A stretch of 44,359 nucleotides of DNA from the NCBI GenBank assembly GCA_019695295.1, contig JAIBAH010000024.1, positions 1 through 44,359 of the forward strand. The letters are read 5' to 3'. Below are positions 1 through 8,084 of this stretch, piece by piece (position 1 is the stretch's first letter; the number at the start of each line of letters is the position of its first letter). The position numbers and the translations under genes were made by a program. The notes below the pieces were generated by a model. It did no database searches, was not told where the DNA came from, and worked only from the letters and a program-made list of their open reading frames with translations. The stretch comes from Bacteroidia bacterium. Lineage in GTDB: Bacteria > Bacteroidota > Bacteroidia > J057.

Positions 1-31
1 AAACCACCCTGTTTGTGGTGGTTTTTCCTTT
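1..31 (+). terminator. Rho-independent terminator of an upstream gene
   Basis: A perfect 8-bp stem (positions 1-8 AAACCACC pairing with 17-24 GGTGGTTT) with an 8-nt loop is followed directly by T-rich sequence. It reads as a plus-strand terminator of a gene lying before the window. Confidence 0.6.
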
Positions 32-51
32 TTTTAACCTTTTACCTTTTT

Positions 52-160
52 ACTTAAACTAATATATCCCTTTTACCCCTAAAGATGATAAGTCAAGAAC
101 CTTTTCACTTAAACTAATATACCCTTTTTTCCCTAAATATGATAAGTCAAGAACCTTTAT
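52..160. repeat. 55-bp direct tandem repeat, two copies
   Basis: Copy one spans 52-106 and copy two 107-160. Both run from ACTTAAACTAATATA through a CCCTTTT block and a CCCTAAA block to GATAAGTCAAGAACCTTT. They differ by a few substitutions and one or two indels. The bases at 36-60 look like the tail of a further copy. Function is unknown. Confidence 0.75.
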
Positions 161-383
161 TTCCCTAATTCTGATACAAAGGTAGAGCTCTTTTTCCGGG
201 CATAAACCGGACTTTGAGCAACCGGGCAACCTTAGCGAGCAAACGCATGGATTTACCGAGGAAGCGTTAAAAACCCCTGTTTTTTAAATAGCAGTTCGAC
301 CCAATATTTGATTTACTAAGGGATGAATACAGAAACCCTCAACTGCATTGAAACGCTGTTCGGGTACACTCTCCCGGAAAAAC

Positions 384-411
384 AAAAAAGCTACCATATC
401 ACTACGGTAGC
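384..411 (-). terminator. Terminator downstream of rnhB
   Basis: GCTACC (390-395) pairs with GGTAGC (406-411). Read on the minus strand the hairpin is followed by six T (complement of 384-389). It could end the selD-rnhB transcript about 230 bp beyond rnhB. Confidence 0.5.
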
Positions 412-415
412 CAAT

Positions 416-457
416 TAATACCCTTTTTTACTAACTTATGAAAAAGTCAAGAACCTT
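416..457. repeat. Diverged third copy of the 55-bp repeat
   Basis: This copy keeps the order TAATACCCTTTTTT, CTAA, ATGA, AAGTCAAGAACCTTTT of the tandem copies at 52-160. It lies about 260 bp away, past a terminator, so the unit is dispersed as well as tandem. Confidence 0.55.
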
Positions 458-642
458 TTCTAATGACCTTTTAAGTGGATACAAAATTATCCGCTTTTAA
501 GCGATATTGAGTATGCTCCAAAGGGAATGATTCCACTTTCTTAGAGAGCGCAGAAGGTAATTGATTTAACGATATTTATTTTCAGGTAGGAATAAAGACT
601 TTACTGTCAGAGAATTTTTTTCATAAAGATTTTTTGCTGAAT

Positions 643-1236
643 TTAAAATAATGTCAGCGGCGGGAGCAGTTGAAATGACCTGCGGTGATATTCTGTAACC
701 CCAAACTCCTGAATCGCCTGCCGGTGAGAAGCGGTGGGATAACCTTTATTTTCTTTCCATCCGTATTGAGGATACTCATCATTGATTTTTGCCATATAAT
801 CATCCCTGAAAGTTTTAGCCAGTACGGAAGCGGCGGCAATATGCATATACTTTGCGTCACCTTTCACAATGCTTAGATGCGGAATTGAATGTTTGCGAAA
901 GCGGTTTCCATCTATACATAAAAATTCAGGGGTAACAGAAAGTCCGTTTACGGCTTCATGCATTGCGTCAAATGTAGCCTGAAGAATATTCACCGAATCA
1001 ATTCTTTTTTCGCCTATAAATGCTACATTCCAGGCTATTGCTTTTTCGATGATTATTTTCCGGACTTTTTCTCTTTGGGCATGAGTCAGTTGTTTGGAAT
1101 CATTGAGGACTTCACACTCAAAATCATCGGGCAAAATCACTGCCGCAGCCACTACCGGACCGGCAAGGCATCCTCTTCCTGCTTCATCTATACCGGCTTC
1201 GGATAATTCAGGATGATATTTCAGAATAAGTGCCAT
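643..1236 (-). CDS. rnhB: Ribonuclease HII
   Basis: RNase HII cleaves the RNA strand of RNA-DNA hybrids and starts removal of single ribonucleotides misincorporated in DNA; it acts in the cytoplasm. The 197-residue protein has the family length. The N-terminal motif GIDEAGRGCLAGP supplies Asp17 and Glu18, and IDGN (Asp109) and KGDAKY (Asp127) complete the DEDD metal-binding set. HIAAASVLAK is the usual family block. The gene begins 60 bp after the end of selD on the same strand with no clear promoter of its own, so cotranscription is likely. A terminator-like hairpin lies at 384-411. Confidence 0.96.
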   Translation of the reverse strand: MALILKYHPELSEAGIDEAGRGCLAGPVVAAAVILPDDFECEVLNDSKQLTHAQREKVRKIIIEKAIAWNVAFIGEKRIDSVNILQATFDAMHEAVNGLSVTPEFLCIDGNRFRKHSIPHLSIVKGDAKYMHIAAASVLAKTFRDDYMAKINDEYPQYGWKENKGYPTASHRQAIQEFGVTEYHRRSFQLLPPLTLF

Positions 1237-1296
1237 AAAAAAACTATGCGGTTTGATGTGAAAATGAGTTAGAATAATTACCGGAAAATAAATGAA

Positions 1297-2340
1297 TTAT
1301 ACTACATAAATCACTTTCTCTCTTTTTTCAGTAAGTATTCCAATGGAGGAAAGAGTAAGTCCAAGGCCTTCGGCTACTTTCAGAAAATCCTGCTCATAAT
1401 CCGGCAAAACGGCAACGAGTAAACCGCCGCTTGTCTGAGGGTCGGCGAGGATGAATTTCTGAAAATCACTCACCGGTGCCACCTCATGCCCGTAGCTGTC
1501 CCAATTCCGGTTGGTGCCTCCGGGAATACATTTTTGAACGATATATTCCGGTGCTTCCGGGATTACGGGAACCTTCTCAAAGTCAATTTCGGCACTCAAC
1601 CCGCTTCCTTTGCACATTTCGCCGAGATGCCCCAGCAATCCGAATCCGGTGACGTCGGTCATTGCTTTAATATAGGATAAAGTGCCGAAGGTTTCGCCGG
1701 CACGATTGAGTTTTACCATGGAATCTCTGCCAATGTGCTGATGCTCCGGCAATAAAACCCCTCTTTTCTGCGCGGTTGAAAGCACTCCGACTCCGAGGGG
1801 CTTGGTCAGAAACAACTTACACCCTGCAACCCCACCTGAATTGGTTTTCAGATGTTCAATTTTCATTCTACCGGTAACCGCAAGCCCAAAAACAGGCTCG
1901 GGATTGTCTATACTATGCCCGCCGGCCAAAGAGATACCCGCTTCTGCGCATACGGCTCTGCTGCCCTCGATGATTCTTTTTGCCACCTCAGCCGGAAGTT
2001 TATCTACCGGTAGTCCCAGAATCGCGATTGCCAGCAAAGGAGTCCCCCCCATTGCATAAATATCACTTATCGCATTTACAGAAGCAATCCGCCCGAAGTC
2101 ATACGCGTCATCCACAATCGGCATAAAGAAATCGGTTGTGCTGATAATCGCAGTTCCGTCTCCCAAATCCAGCACAGCGGCATCATCTCTTGATTCATTG
2201 CCTACTAACAGTGCGGGAGAAGGAATGTATTGAATTTCGGAATGCAGAATCGTGTCGAGTACTTTCGGTGAAATTTTGCAACCACAGCCCGCCCCGTGGC
2301 TAAACTGTGTGAGTTTTATATCCTGAACCTGAGTTTCCAT
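1297..2340 (-). CDS. selD: Selenide, water dikinase (selenophosphate synthase)
   Basis: SelD makes monoselenophosphate from selenide and ATP, the selenium donor for selenocysteine and for 2-selenouridine in tRNA. The 347-residue protein carries the hallmark HGAGCGCKISP, with catalytic Cys19 and Lys22 at the positions of Cys17 and Lys20 of the E. coli enzyme. The catalytic position is a plain Cys codon, not TGA. AIR-synthase-type blocks follow (DDAAVLD, STTDFF, LAGGHSIDNPEPVFGLAVTG, TDVTGFGLLGH, DPQTSGGLL). No selA, selB or selU is in the window, so which selenium pathway it serves is not visible. A TAnnTTTG element lies about 22 bp upstream. Confidence 0.96.
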   Translation of the reverse strand: METQVQDIKLTQFSHGAGCGCKISPKVLDTILHSEIQYIPSPALLVGNESRDDAAVLDLGDGTAIISTTDFFMPIVDDAYDFGRIASVNAISDIYAMGGTPLLAIAILGLPVDKLPAEVAKRIIEGSRAVCAEAGISLAGGHSIDNPEPVFGLAVTGRMKIEHLKTNSGGVAGCKLFLTKPLGVGVLSTAQKRGVLLPEHQHIGRDSMVKLNRAGETFGTLSYIKAMTDVTGFGLLGHLGEMCKGSGLSAEIDFEKVPVIPEAPEYIVQKCIPGGTNRNWDSYGHEVAPVSDFQKFILADPQTSGGLLVAVLPDYEQDFLKVAEGLGLTLSSIGILTEKREKVIYVV

Positions 2341-2361
2341 TTTTTTTAAATTTTAATGCGG

Positions 2362-2369
2362 CAAAAATA
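2362..2369 (-). promoter_or_regulatory. Bacteroidota -7 element of selD
   Basis: TATTTTTG on the minus strand matches the TAnnTTTG consensus. It lies 22 bp before the selD start and would give a short leader. No convincing -33 TTTG was found. Confidence 0.45.
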
Positions 2370-2446
2370 CACATTTCCCTTCTGAGTTAAAATTTTTTTA
2401 TTTGTAATCAGAGTTGTTTCGAAAAATGCGATAACTGAAGCTGCTT

Positions 2447-3577
2447 TTATTTCTTTAAAATAAAGTAGTCTTTCAAAATGACGAGCATTTCAGGAGTTAC
2501 CCCTTCTGCTTTTGCCACATCCTCCCAGGAATTGAAATATCCGTTTAGTTTTCGGTATGTAACCAAACGATTAGCCGGTTCTTTTTGCATAAAGGGATAT
2601 TTACACAAGTCATAGGCAGAAATATAATTCAGGGATTTCTTCTGACTCTCCTGAAGGGGAGAAACTTTGAGTAAGGGTTTCATTTTCTGATAATTTTCTT
2701 CCGAAATTCCCCAAACCGCCCGGAGATGCTCCACATTGGCAAAGCCTCCAATCTGATTTCTGAGTTCGAGGATACGGATTGCTGTTTTTTCGCCTATTCC
2801 CGGTACCGTTTGCAGTTCTTCTGCCGCTGCAGTATTCAAATCAATTGCCACTGAAGTTTTGGGAGGGGTGCTTTTACCTGCCTCCGGGATATTTCTTTCG
2901 GATAAAGGAGGCTGTGATTCTTTCTCCTGAATATATCCGGGTTCTTTTCTGACGAGGTGTAAATAAGGTAGAATCCCATCAAAGGTTTCCTGTGAGATTC
3001 CGTACACCTGCTGAATATCGGTTACCGTCTGAAATCCAGCCCTTCGGCTATCACGGTATTTTACAATTCTTTCGCTAAGTACAGCCCCGATACCCGGTAG
3101 TTTTTCAAAATCTTCGGCGGTGGCAGTATTAATATTCAGATGAGGAATGGGTTCATTCGGGCTGTATTTTTTATCCATTTTATTTAACGCCCTTTTTTTC
3201 AAGTCAGGGGAAATGCTGTCGAGTTTCAGATAAGGTAAAATCAGGGTGTAGGTTTCCGGCTTTAACCCATATACTTCGGATATTTGATTCAAATCTGTAA
3301 AGCCTCCGATTTTTTCCCTGTACTTCACAATTCTTGCGCTTAATTTCTGACCTATACCCGGCAATTTCTCCCACGCTGCTGAATCCGCTGAATTTACATA
3401 GACTAACTCCACCACTGATTTTGCGCTATCAGGAAATGCAAGTAAAAAACGGGGACTTTCCTTACGGAAAAAGAATCCTGTTTTCCTGACAATCAAGATC
3501 AGAAAAACAATCAAAAACAGTATAAAAAAGCCCCGTTTGTGTGAAGGGGAAAAAAAATACAATGTTTTTTTACTCAT
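2447..3577 (-). CDS. Membrane-anchored ComEA-like protein with four HhH repeats
   Basis: The protein is 376 residues from the chosen start MSKKTLYFF; a longer frame to 3676 would begin upstream of the putative promoter at 3614-3621. A transmembrane helix (FILFLIVFLILIV) is followed by four tandem ComEA-type helix-hairpin-helix units. The first three have LPGIG or VPGIG hairpins (LPGIGQKLSARIVKYR, LPGIGAVLSERIVKYR, VPGIGEKTAIRILELR). The fourth is degenerate (YPFMQKEPANRLVTYR). HhH units of this kind bind DNA backbone without sequence specificity; ComEA uses them to take up DNA in competence. The N-terminal anchor predicts that the repeats lie outside the inner membrane. A role in DNA uptake is plausible but not shown. 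Confidence 0.85.
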   Translation of the reverse strand: MSKKTLYFFSPSHKRGFFILFLIVFLILIVRKTGFFFRKESPRFLLAFPDSAKSVVELVYVNSADSAAWEKLPGIGQKLSARIVKYREKIGGFTDLNQISEVYGLKPETYTLILPYLKLDSISPDLKKRALNKMDKKYSPNEPIPHLNINTATAEDFEKLPGIGAVLSERIVKYRDSRRAGFQTVTDIQQVYGISQETFDGILPYLHLVRKEPGYIQEKESQPPLSERNIPEAGKSTPPKTSVAIDLNTAAAEELQTVPGIGEKTAIRILELRNQIGGFANVEHLRAVWGISEENYQKMKPLLKVSPLQESQKKSLNYISAYDLCKYPFMQKEPANRLVTYRKLNGYFNSWEDVAKAEGVTPEMLVILKDYFILKK

Positions 3578-3613
3578 AATATAAAAAAATACGCTGTCCG
3601 CTACAATAAAATA

Positions 3614-3621
3614 CAAATATA
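3614..3621 (-). promoter_or_regulatory. -7 element of the HhH gene
   Basis: TATATTTG on the minus strand matches TAnnTTTG. It sits 37 bp before the ATG at 3577, which supports that start over the longer frame beginning at 3676. Confidence 0.45.
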
Positions 3622-3820
3622 CAAAAAAAGTAATTCCAGGAGATTTCCTCTCAAAAAATGGGCTGGAATCATACAATTATGGAGAAAATTTAGCGAAAAG
3701 AGCAATTCTGAAAAAATAAAAAACTACACAATTCCGTAATATACTAACAGAGGAAATATATAAAACAAAAACCACATGAATGGGTACATCCAATTTAAAA
3801 CATAGTGGTTATTTTATTGT

Positions 3821-3917
3821 TAAATTTGCATTATTAAGTAATTGGTAGTTGGGTTTCTCATAAAAATCATCTGATAATCAAGGGCGTGATGTCATAGATT
3901 GTTTGATGATTTTTTCT
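3821..3917 (+). ncRNA. Candidate small RNA (promoter plus terminator)
   Basis: TAAATTTG at 3821-3828 matches the -7 consensus. About 75 bp on, AAAAATCATC (3862-3871) pairs perfectly with GATGATTTTT (3905-3914) and runs into more T. This would give a transcript of about 80 nt. No coding potential is seen. The same hairpin could instead serve as a second terminator for minus-strand transcription from rlpA, as it is also flanked by T on that strand. Confidence 0.25.
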
Positions 3918-3960
3918 CTTTATAGTTTCCCTGACAATCTCCGGACGATTCCCGCAGCAA

Positions 3961-4005
3961 GAAAAAAAATAGCCGGAACGAACACAAAAAGCATCCGTTC
4001 CGGCT
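3961..4005 (-). terminator. Terminator of rlpA
   Basis: AGCCGGAACG (3971-3980) and CGTTCCGGCT (3996-4005) form a perfect 10-bp stem. On the minus strand it is followed by eight T. It begins 13 bp after the rlpA stop. Confidence 0.9.
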
Positions 4006-4017
4006 CAGAAAAAAAGA

Positions 4018-5430
4018 TTATCTGAGCGGCTCAAGCCGGATAATCATTCCGTAAATATTTTCGCTTTCGAGTTTATTTTTAAGTTTCTCTGCCTCCTCTT
4101 TAGCGGTAAACGGCCCTACAATATACCGTAAAACCTCCTTGTTTCCCACTACATCGGAATGAATCATTGTATTCTGGATTCCGTGTCGGTAAAGATTATC
4201 GGAGATTTCCAGTACTTCCCTGTATTGAGAGACAACGGCAATCTGAATCCCGTATCCATTTTCGGGCATTCTGGATGCTTCGAGTTTAAAAAGCCCCAGG
4301 CCTCCGGTTTTCAGTACAGTTTCTCCGGATTCTGCGGTTGCTCCTTCATTCAGATTACCAGCCTCACCAGAAACAGCCGGTACGGGCAAAGCGCTTTCCC
4401 CTCTTAAAGAGGCACTTCCGTCAAAGAAATCAATTTCTATACTTCGTTCCGGGTTGGTGGTAGGGTTAGCGGAGGAAAAATCCGGAGCGGGAAGCGCATC
4501 AAGGTCGGTAATCTTAATCTCTTCTACAATTACGCTTCGGTCAAAGGCTTCAAAGATATCCAAATCGGACGCTGCTGCCCATGAAAGCTGAATATCGTAG
4601 TCCGGAATCGTGGATTGATTATCAGTAACCTGAACAATCACCGAAAGGTCAGGATTAGATTTTCGGGTTACTTTCAGATAACTTCCGATTGAGTACTTAT
4701 TATGAGCGCAAATATACTGTCCTCCATTATAGAGCTCTCCGTTTTTCATTACCCTTCCCTCATAAGCATCCGGGAAAACGATAGCATTTCCTACCGTAAA
4801 CAACCCTTCAGGCGTATATTTCATATTCTGAACGAGGATTTCCGTATAGTTTGGGGAAGTCACCACTCCCTGACTTTCATAAACAGTTTCCTGCTGAGCG
4901 GTAACGGTCTGAGAACCAAAATCACTATCGTAATTACTTTCAGTACGTTTTAATGCATTCAAATCATCCTCGTAGGTGTAAAGCTGATTTTCGTCATTTT
5001 GATAGTAATCTGCCGCATATTCACTGTAGGCTTCGTCATTATTGAGCGGCTCTATCACTACATTGGCTACTCCTTTCCGGATAATTCCGATTTGTGAAGC
5101 TGCTGCGCGGGATAAATCAATGCCTCTTCCTTTCACATAAGGTCCTCTGTCGTTGACCCTAACCACTACCGATTGCTTGTTTTCGGTATTGGTAACTTTT
5201 AGCAAAGTACCAAAAGGGAGGCTTCTGTGCGCAGCGGTAAGCTGCTTCTGATTAAAAATTTCTCCGTTGGCAGTTTTTCTCCCGTGAAAAAAATCTGCAT
5301 AAAATGACGCCTTACATTCAACGGGCTTTGGCTGGGAAAAAGAAGAAAGAGGTAAAATGACAGCATTTACCAGTAGAAATAATGAAATCCGGTAAACCTT
5401 TTTTTGCATAGTAATACACTTCATATCCAA
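4018..5430 (-). CDS. rlpA: RlpA-like septal ring protein, double-psi barrel plus SPOR
   Basis: RlpA proteins act in the cell envelope on peptidoglycan; some are lytic transglycosylases at the septum. The 470-residue protein has a signal peptide (hydrophobic [12 protein letters not shown], cleavage near SFSQ). A classic RlpA double-psi beta-barrel follows ([49 protein letters not shown]), with the expected His and Asp. A second barrel-like segment at about 205-285 repeats the order ([47 protein letters not shown]) but has lost the NDRGP signature. The C-terminal 75 residues ([19 protein letters not shown] onward) fit a SPOR domain that binds denuded glycan. The start could instead be the Met at 5409. 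A strong terminator follows. Confidence 0.85.
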   Translation of the reverse strand: MDMKCITMQKKVYRISLFLLVNAVILPLSSFSQPKPVECKASFYADFFHGRKTANGEIFNQKQLTAAHRSLPFGTLLKVTNTENKQSVVVRVNDRGPYVKGRGIDLSRAAASQIGIIRKGVANVVIEPLNNDEAYSEYAADYYQNDENQLYTYEDDLNALKRTESNYDSDFGSQTVTAQQETVYESQGVVTSPNYTEILVQNMKYTPEGLFTVGNAIVFPDAYEGRVMKNGELYNGGQYICAHNKYSIGSYLKVTRKSNPDLSVIVQVTDNQSTIPDYDIQLSWAAASDLDIFEAFDRSVIVEEIKITDLDALPAPDFSSANPTTNPERSIEIDFFDGSASLRGESALPVPAVSGEAGNLNEGATAESGETVLKTGGLGLFKLEASRMPENGYGIQIAVVSQYREVLEISDNLYRHGIQNTMIHSDVVGNKEVLRYIVGPFTAKEEAEKLKNKLESENIYGMIIRLEPLR

Positions 5431-5984
5431 CTATTTAATTTAAAGGTGAGACAATCCTTAAACCCAATATATCCTGCATTTCATGCTGAATCTATTTACT
5501 GATTGCCATTAATAAAAAAACATATATTGATGATTGAGATTAAGCAAATGAAAAAAATTTATATTTACATATAATTGTACGCTACTATTATCAGGCTAAT
5601 ATTACCCTTTTTCCCTACACTTCAGGCTTTCCGGCATAAAAGGGAAGCACTTCTCTCTGGTATTTCCCTGACAAAACCAATGCCACCCGGGGGAGTAATT
5701 CAATGTTCAAAATCCTGATACAGGAGAACATCCAAAAACAACGGATTTTTATTTCAAAAAAATAAATTACCAGAGAATTTGTAATTTTATTCCTGGTCAG
5801 AAATTGCCCAGAACTGGAAAAAACGTCCGGCATGATTTTCATATTTTTTAAGAGTCTGTAAAACAAGCTAAAAAAAGAAATTTTGCGCAAGTTACTGACA
5901 ATCTATGAATTAACCAAAAAAAAAATATTCTTTTTTTTACAGAAGGAAAAATTTTCAGGGAATTTTGTCCGGAATTTACAGTTT
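5431..5984. other. Gene-free AT-rich interval between fmt and rlpA
   Basis: I see no supported gene here. A 91-codon minus-strand frame at 5615-5890 has no recognisable content. An A-run and T-run pair around 5915-5938 can fold into an A/T hairpin and may help end fmt transcription. No promoter for rlpA could be fixed. Confidence 0.5.
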
Positions 5985-6917
5985 CTAACTAAATTTTTCC
6001 CACACTTCGTGCAAGCCTCTCAGAAAATCCGGTACAGACATTCTTTTTTTACCTTCATATTGCAACTCTTTAATAATTAAATACTTATCTTTTGTTTCCA
6101 CCCAAATTCCGGAGAAGTCGTCCGGTATATGGATTTTTCCGGGCTCAGATACTTTTTCAATACTCTTTCCGGTTTCCGAAGCATATATTTTTACGTTTTT
6201 TCCATGAATAGTAGTAAAGGCCGTCGGGTAAGGAGAGAGTCCTTTTATGAAATTCCCGAGCGAATCTGCCGGACGGTTCCAGTCTATAAGGCAATCTTCC
6301 CTGAATATTTTCGGGGCTTTATTTACCGCCTTGGCTTCGTCCTGAGGAATAGGAGTAATGGTATTATTCTGCAATCCGCTGAGCGTTTTTACCACCAGGC
6401 CGGCTCCTGCGGTTTTCAGTACATCGTGTAGTATCCCTGCATTCCAGTCCTCCCCTATTTTCACCTTTTCCTGCATAAGCAGATTTCCGGTATCGATTTC
6501 TTTATCTATAAAAAAAGTGGTTACTCCGGTTTCTTTCTCTCCGTTAATCAAGGCATGATTAATCGGAGCCGCGCCTCTGTAATCGGGCAGGAGTGAAGCA
6601 TGCAGGTTGAGGGTTCCCATTTTGGGGATTCGCCATACTACCTCCGGAAGCATTCTGAACGCTACCACAACGGCAATGTCAGGATTGAGTGCAGTGAGTT
6701 GCTGAATAAAAACGGGGTCTTTGAGTTTTTCGGGTTGCAAAAGCGGAATACCGAGTTGTTGTGCACATATTTTGACCGGAGAAGGGGTGAGTTTCATGCC
6801 TCTTCCGGAAGGTTTGTCCGCCACAGTCACCACTGCTACTACTTCGTGTCCTGCCTCATGAATTTTTTCGAGTGTTTCCACTGCAAATTCCGGCGTTCCC
6901 ATAAATACTACTTTCAT
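5985..6917 (-). CDS. fmt: Methionyl-tRNA formyltransferase
   Basis: Fmt transfers a formyl group from 10-formyl-THF to initiator Met-tRNA, the last step before bacterial translation initiation. The start at 6917 gives MKVVFMGTPEFAVETL and 310 residues, matching the family; the open frame runs 17 codons further up but those residues are not conserved. Visible motifs are the N-terminal MGTPEFA, the formyl-folate and catalytic block NLHASLLPDYRGAAPINHAL, and GVTTFFIDKEIDTGNLL. The C-terminal domain (PYPTAFTTIHGKNVKIYAS) contacts tRNA. It diverges from yaaA across 81 bp. Confidence 0.96.
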   Translation of the reverse strand: MKVVFMGTPEFAVETLEKIHEAGHEVVAVVTVADKPSGRGMKLTPSPVKICAQQLGIPLLQPEKLKDPVFIQQLTALNPDIAVVVAFRMLPEVVWRIPKMGTLNLHASLLPDYRGAAPINHALINGEKETGVTTFFIDKEIDTGNLLMQEKVKIGEDWNAGILHDVLKTAGAGLVVKTLSGLQNNTITPIPQDEAKAVNKAPKIFREDCLIDWNRPADSLGNFIKGLSPYPTAFTTIHGKNVKIYASETGKSIEKVSEPGKIHIPDDFSGIWVETKDKYLIIKELQYEGKKRMSVPDFLRGLHEVWEKFS

Positions 6918-6998
6918 ATCTTTAAAATTCTTACTTTCTTTGTACTGGATTTCTCTAATAATCTGCATTCAGGTATAGTAACTAATATTCATGCATTT

Positions 6999-7763
6999 AT
7001 GTTAATGATTCTCTCACCTTCCAAGACGCTGGATTTTTCGCCGAATGAAGTCAAAACTGCAACTCAGCCGGTTTTTCAGAAAGAAATCAGCAGTCTCGTT
7101 AAAGTAATGAAAAAACTTTCTCCCCCTGCAATCGGGGTGTTGATGGAGGTAAGTGACAAAATCGCCGGGCTTAACTATGAACGGTATCAGCATTTTTCTG
7201 ATGTATTCGATTCCGGCAATTCCAAACAGGCTTTGCTGGCTTTCAAGGGAGATGTTTATCTGGGATTCGAGCTGGAAAAATATACAGAAAAGGAGTACGA
7301 ATATGCACAGTCTCATCTGAGAATTCTCTCCGGCCTATATGGATTACTGATGCCCCTGGATTATATTCAGCCGTATCGTCTGGAAATGGGAATCGGGTTA
7401 AAAAACCCCAAAGGGAAAAATCTCTATGAATTTTGGGGGGATAAAATTACAAAAGGATTAAATGCTGTTCTGGAAGCGTTCCCTGAAAAAGTTCTTATAA
7501 ATCTGGCTTCTCAGGAGTATTTCGGTGCAGTAAAACCTGAAAAAATCAAAGGGAAGGTGATTACCATTCACTTTAAAGAGCTTAGAAACGGAAAACTCCA
7601 GGTAATTTCATTTAATGCAAAAAAAGCGAGAGGCAAAATGGCAAACTATGCAATCCGGAATCATCTCACCGACCCGGAAGCACTGAAGTCCTGTACAGAA
7701 GACGGCTACGTTTTTCACCCCGGTTATTCCGGAGTTCAGGATTGGGTATTTGTAAAGGGATAA
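6999..7763 (+). CDS. yaaA: Peroxide stress protein YaaA (DUF328)
   Basis: The YaaA family (DUF328) limits intracellular iron and DNA damage during peroxide stress in E. coli. The start at 6999 gives MLMILSPSKTLDFSPNE, aligning with the family start MLILISPAKTLDY and giving 254 residues, close to the usual 258. The open frame extends upstream across fmt to 6600 but that part is antisense to fmt and not real. Conserved blocks include the SGLYGLLMPLDYIQPYRLEMG segment (about 105-126) and VINLASQEY-like LINLASQEYF. The gene stands alone, divergent from fmt. Confidence 0.92.
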   Translation: MLMILSPSKTLDFSPNEVKTATQPVFQKEISSLVKVMKKLSPPAIGVLMEVSDKIAGLNYERYQHFSDVFDSGNSKQALLAFKGDVYLGFELEKYTEKEYEYAQSHLRILSGLYGLLMPLDYIQPYRLEMGIGLKNPKGKNLYEFWGDKITKGLNAVLEAFPEKVLINLASQEYFGAVKPEKIKGKVITIHFKELRNGKLQVISFNAKKARGKMANYAIRNHLTDPEALKSCTEDGYVFHPGYSGVQDWVFVKG

Positions 7764-7817
7764 GCGTAATTTATAGATTCTCAATTTTCACCGAAAATCC
7801 TCTTTTTTTAAATCAAA

Positions 7818-7851
7818 AAATATCCGCAAGAATCCCTTCCTGCGGATATTT
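7818..7851. terminator. Bidirectional terminator hairpin
   Basis: AAATATCCGCA (7818-7828) and TGCGGATATTT (7841-7851) make a perfect 11-bp stem. The minus strand runs into TTTTTT. It serves yaaA on the plus strand and read-through from pdhB on the minus strand. Confidence 0.7.
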
Positions 7852-8033
7852 ACTTAATTCCCATTTTGTAACAATACGGTGGTTTTCATGTTTGACTGAC
7901 AGGTAAGCGGGTTAAAAAGGGGTAAAAAAGTTTTTACTTTTCTCTGTTGTTTTTGGTTTCTATACCCGTTTATGAACCGTTATCATAAAAGGTAACCGTT
8001 TATCCTGATTTTTTTTTCAGGAATATTCAAAAA

Positions 8034-8060
8034 CAAAAAAGCCACCTTTTGAAAGATGGC
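8034..8060 (-). terminator. Terminator of pdhB
   Basis: GCCACCTTT (8041-8049) pairs with AAAGATGGC (8052-8060) with one mismatch. On the minus strand it is followed by a T-rich run. It lies 24 bp beyond the pdhB stop. Confidence 0.8.
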
Positions 8061-8084
8061 ATTTCACTCTATAGAAAGTATTTT

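Larger units (their letters stand above)
1..642. other. Gene-free region with repeats and terminators
   Basis: No credible coding sequence is visible. The stretch holds a terminator at 1-31, a two-copy 55-bp tandem repeat at 52-160, a minus-strand terminator at 384-411 and a diverged third repeat copy at 416-457. The part at 180-380 is relatively GC-rich and contains only short broken reading frames; it could be the remnant of something degraded, but I recognise nothing in it. Confidence 0.6.
3578..4017. other. Gene-free interval between HhH gene and rlpA
   Basis: This interval has no credible coding sequence. It holds the HhH gene promoter, a possible small RNA unit at 3821-3917 on the plus strand, and the rlpA terminator at 3961-4005. 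Confidence 0.6.
7764..8084. other. Intergenic region between convergent yaaA and pdhB
   Basis: No gene is seen. Two hairpins (7818-7851 and 8034-8060) flank a pyrimidine-rich middle. Within it, three related 8-9-bp direct repeats (CCGTTTAT at 7966-7973, CCGTTATC at 7977-7984, CCGTTTATC at 7996-8004) have no known role. Confidence 0.5.

Noticed and set aside
5615-5890. 91-codon minus-strand frame upstream of fmt's end
   Set aside because: No recognisable motif, no promoter element, and a composition like translated AT-rich intergenic DNA.
6600-6998. N-terminal extension of yaaA
   Set aside because: It is antisense to fmt; YaaA proteins begin at the MLMILSPSK position.
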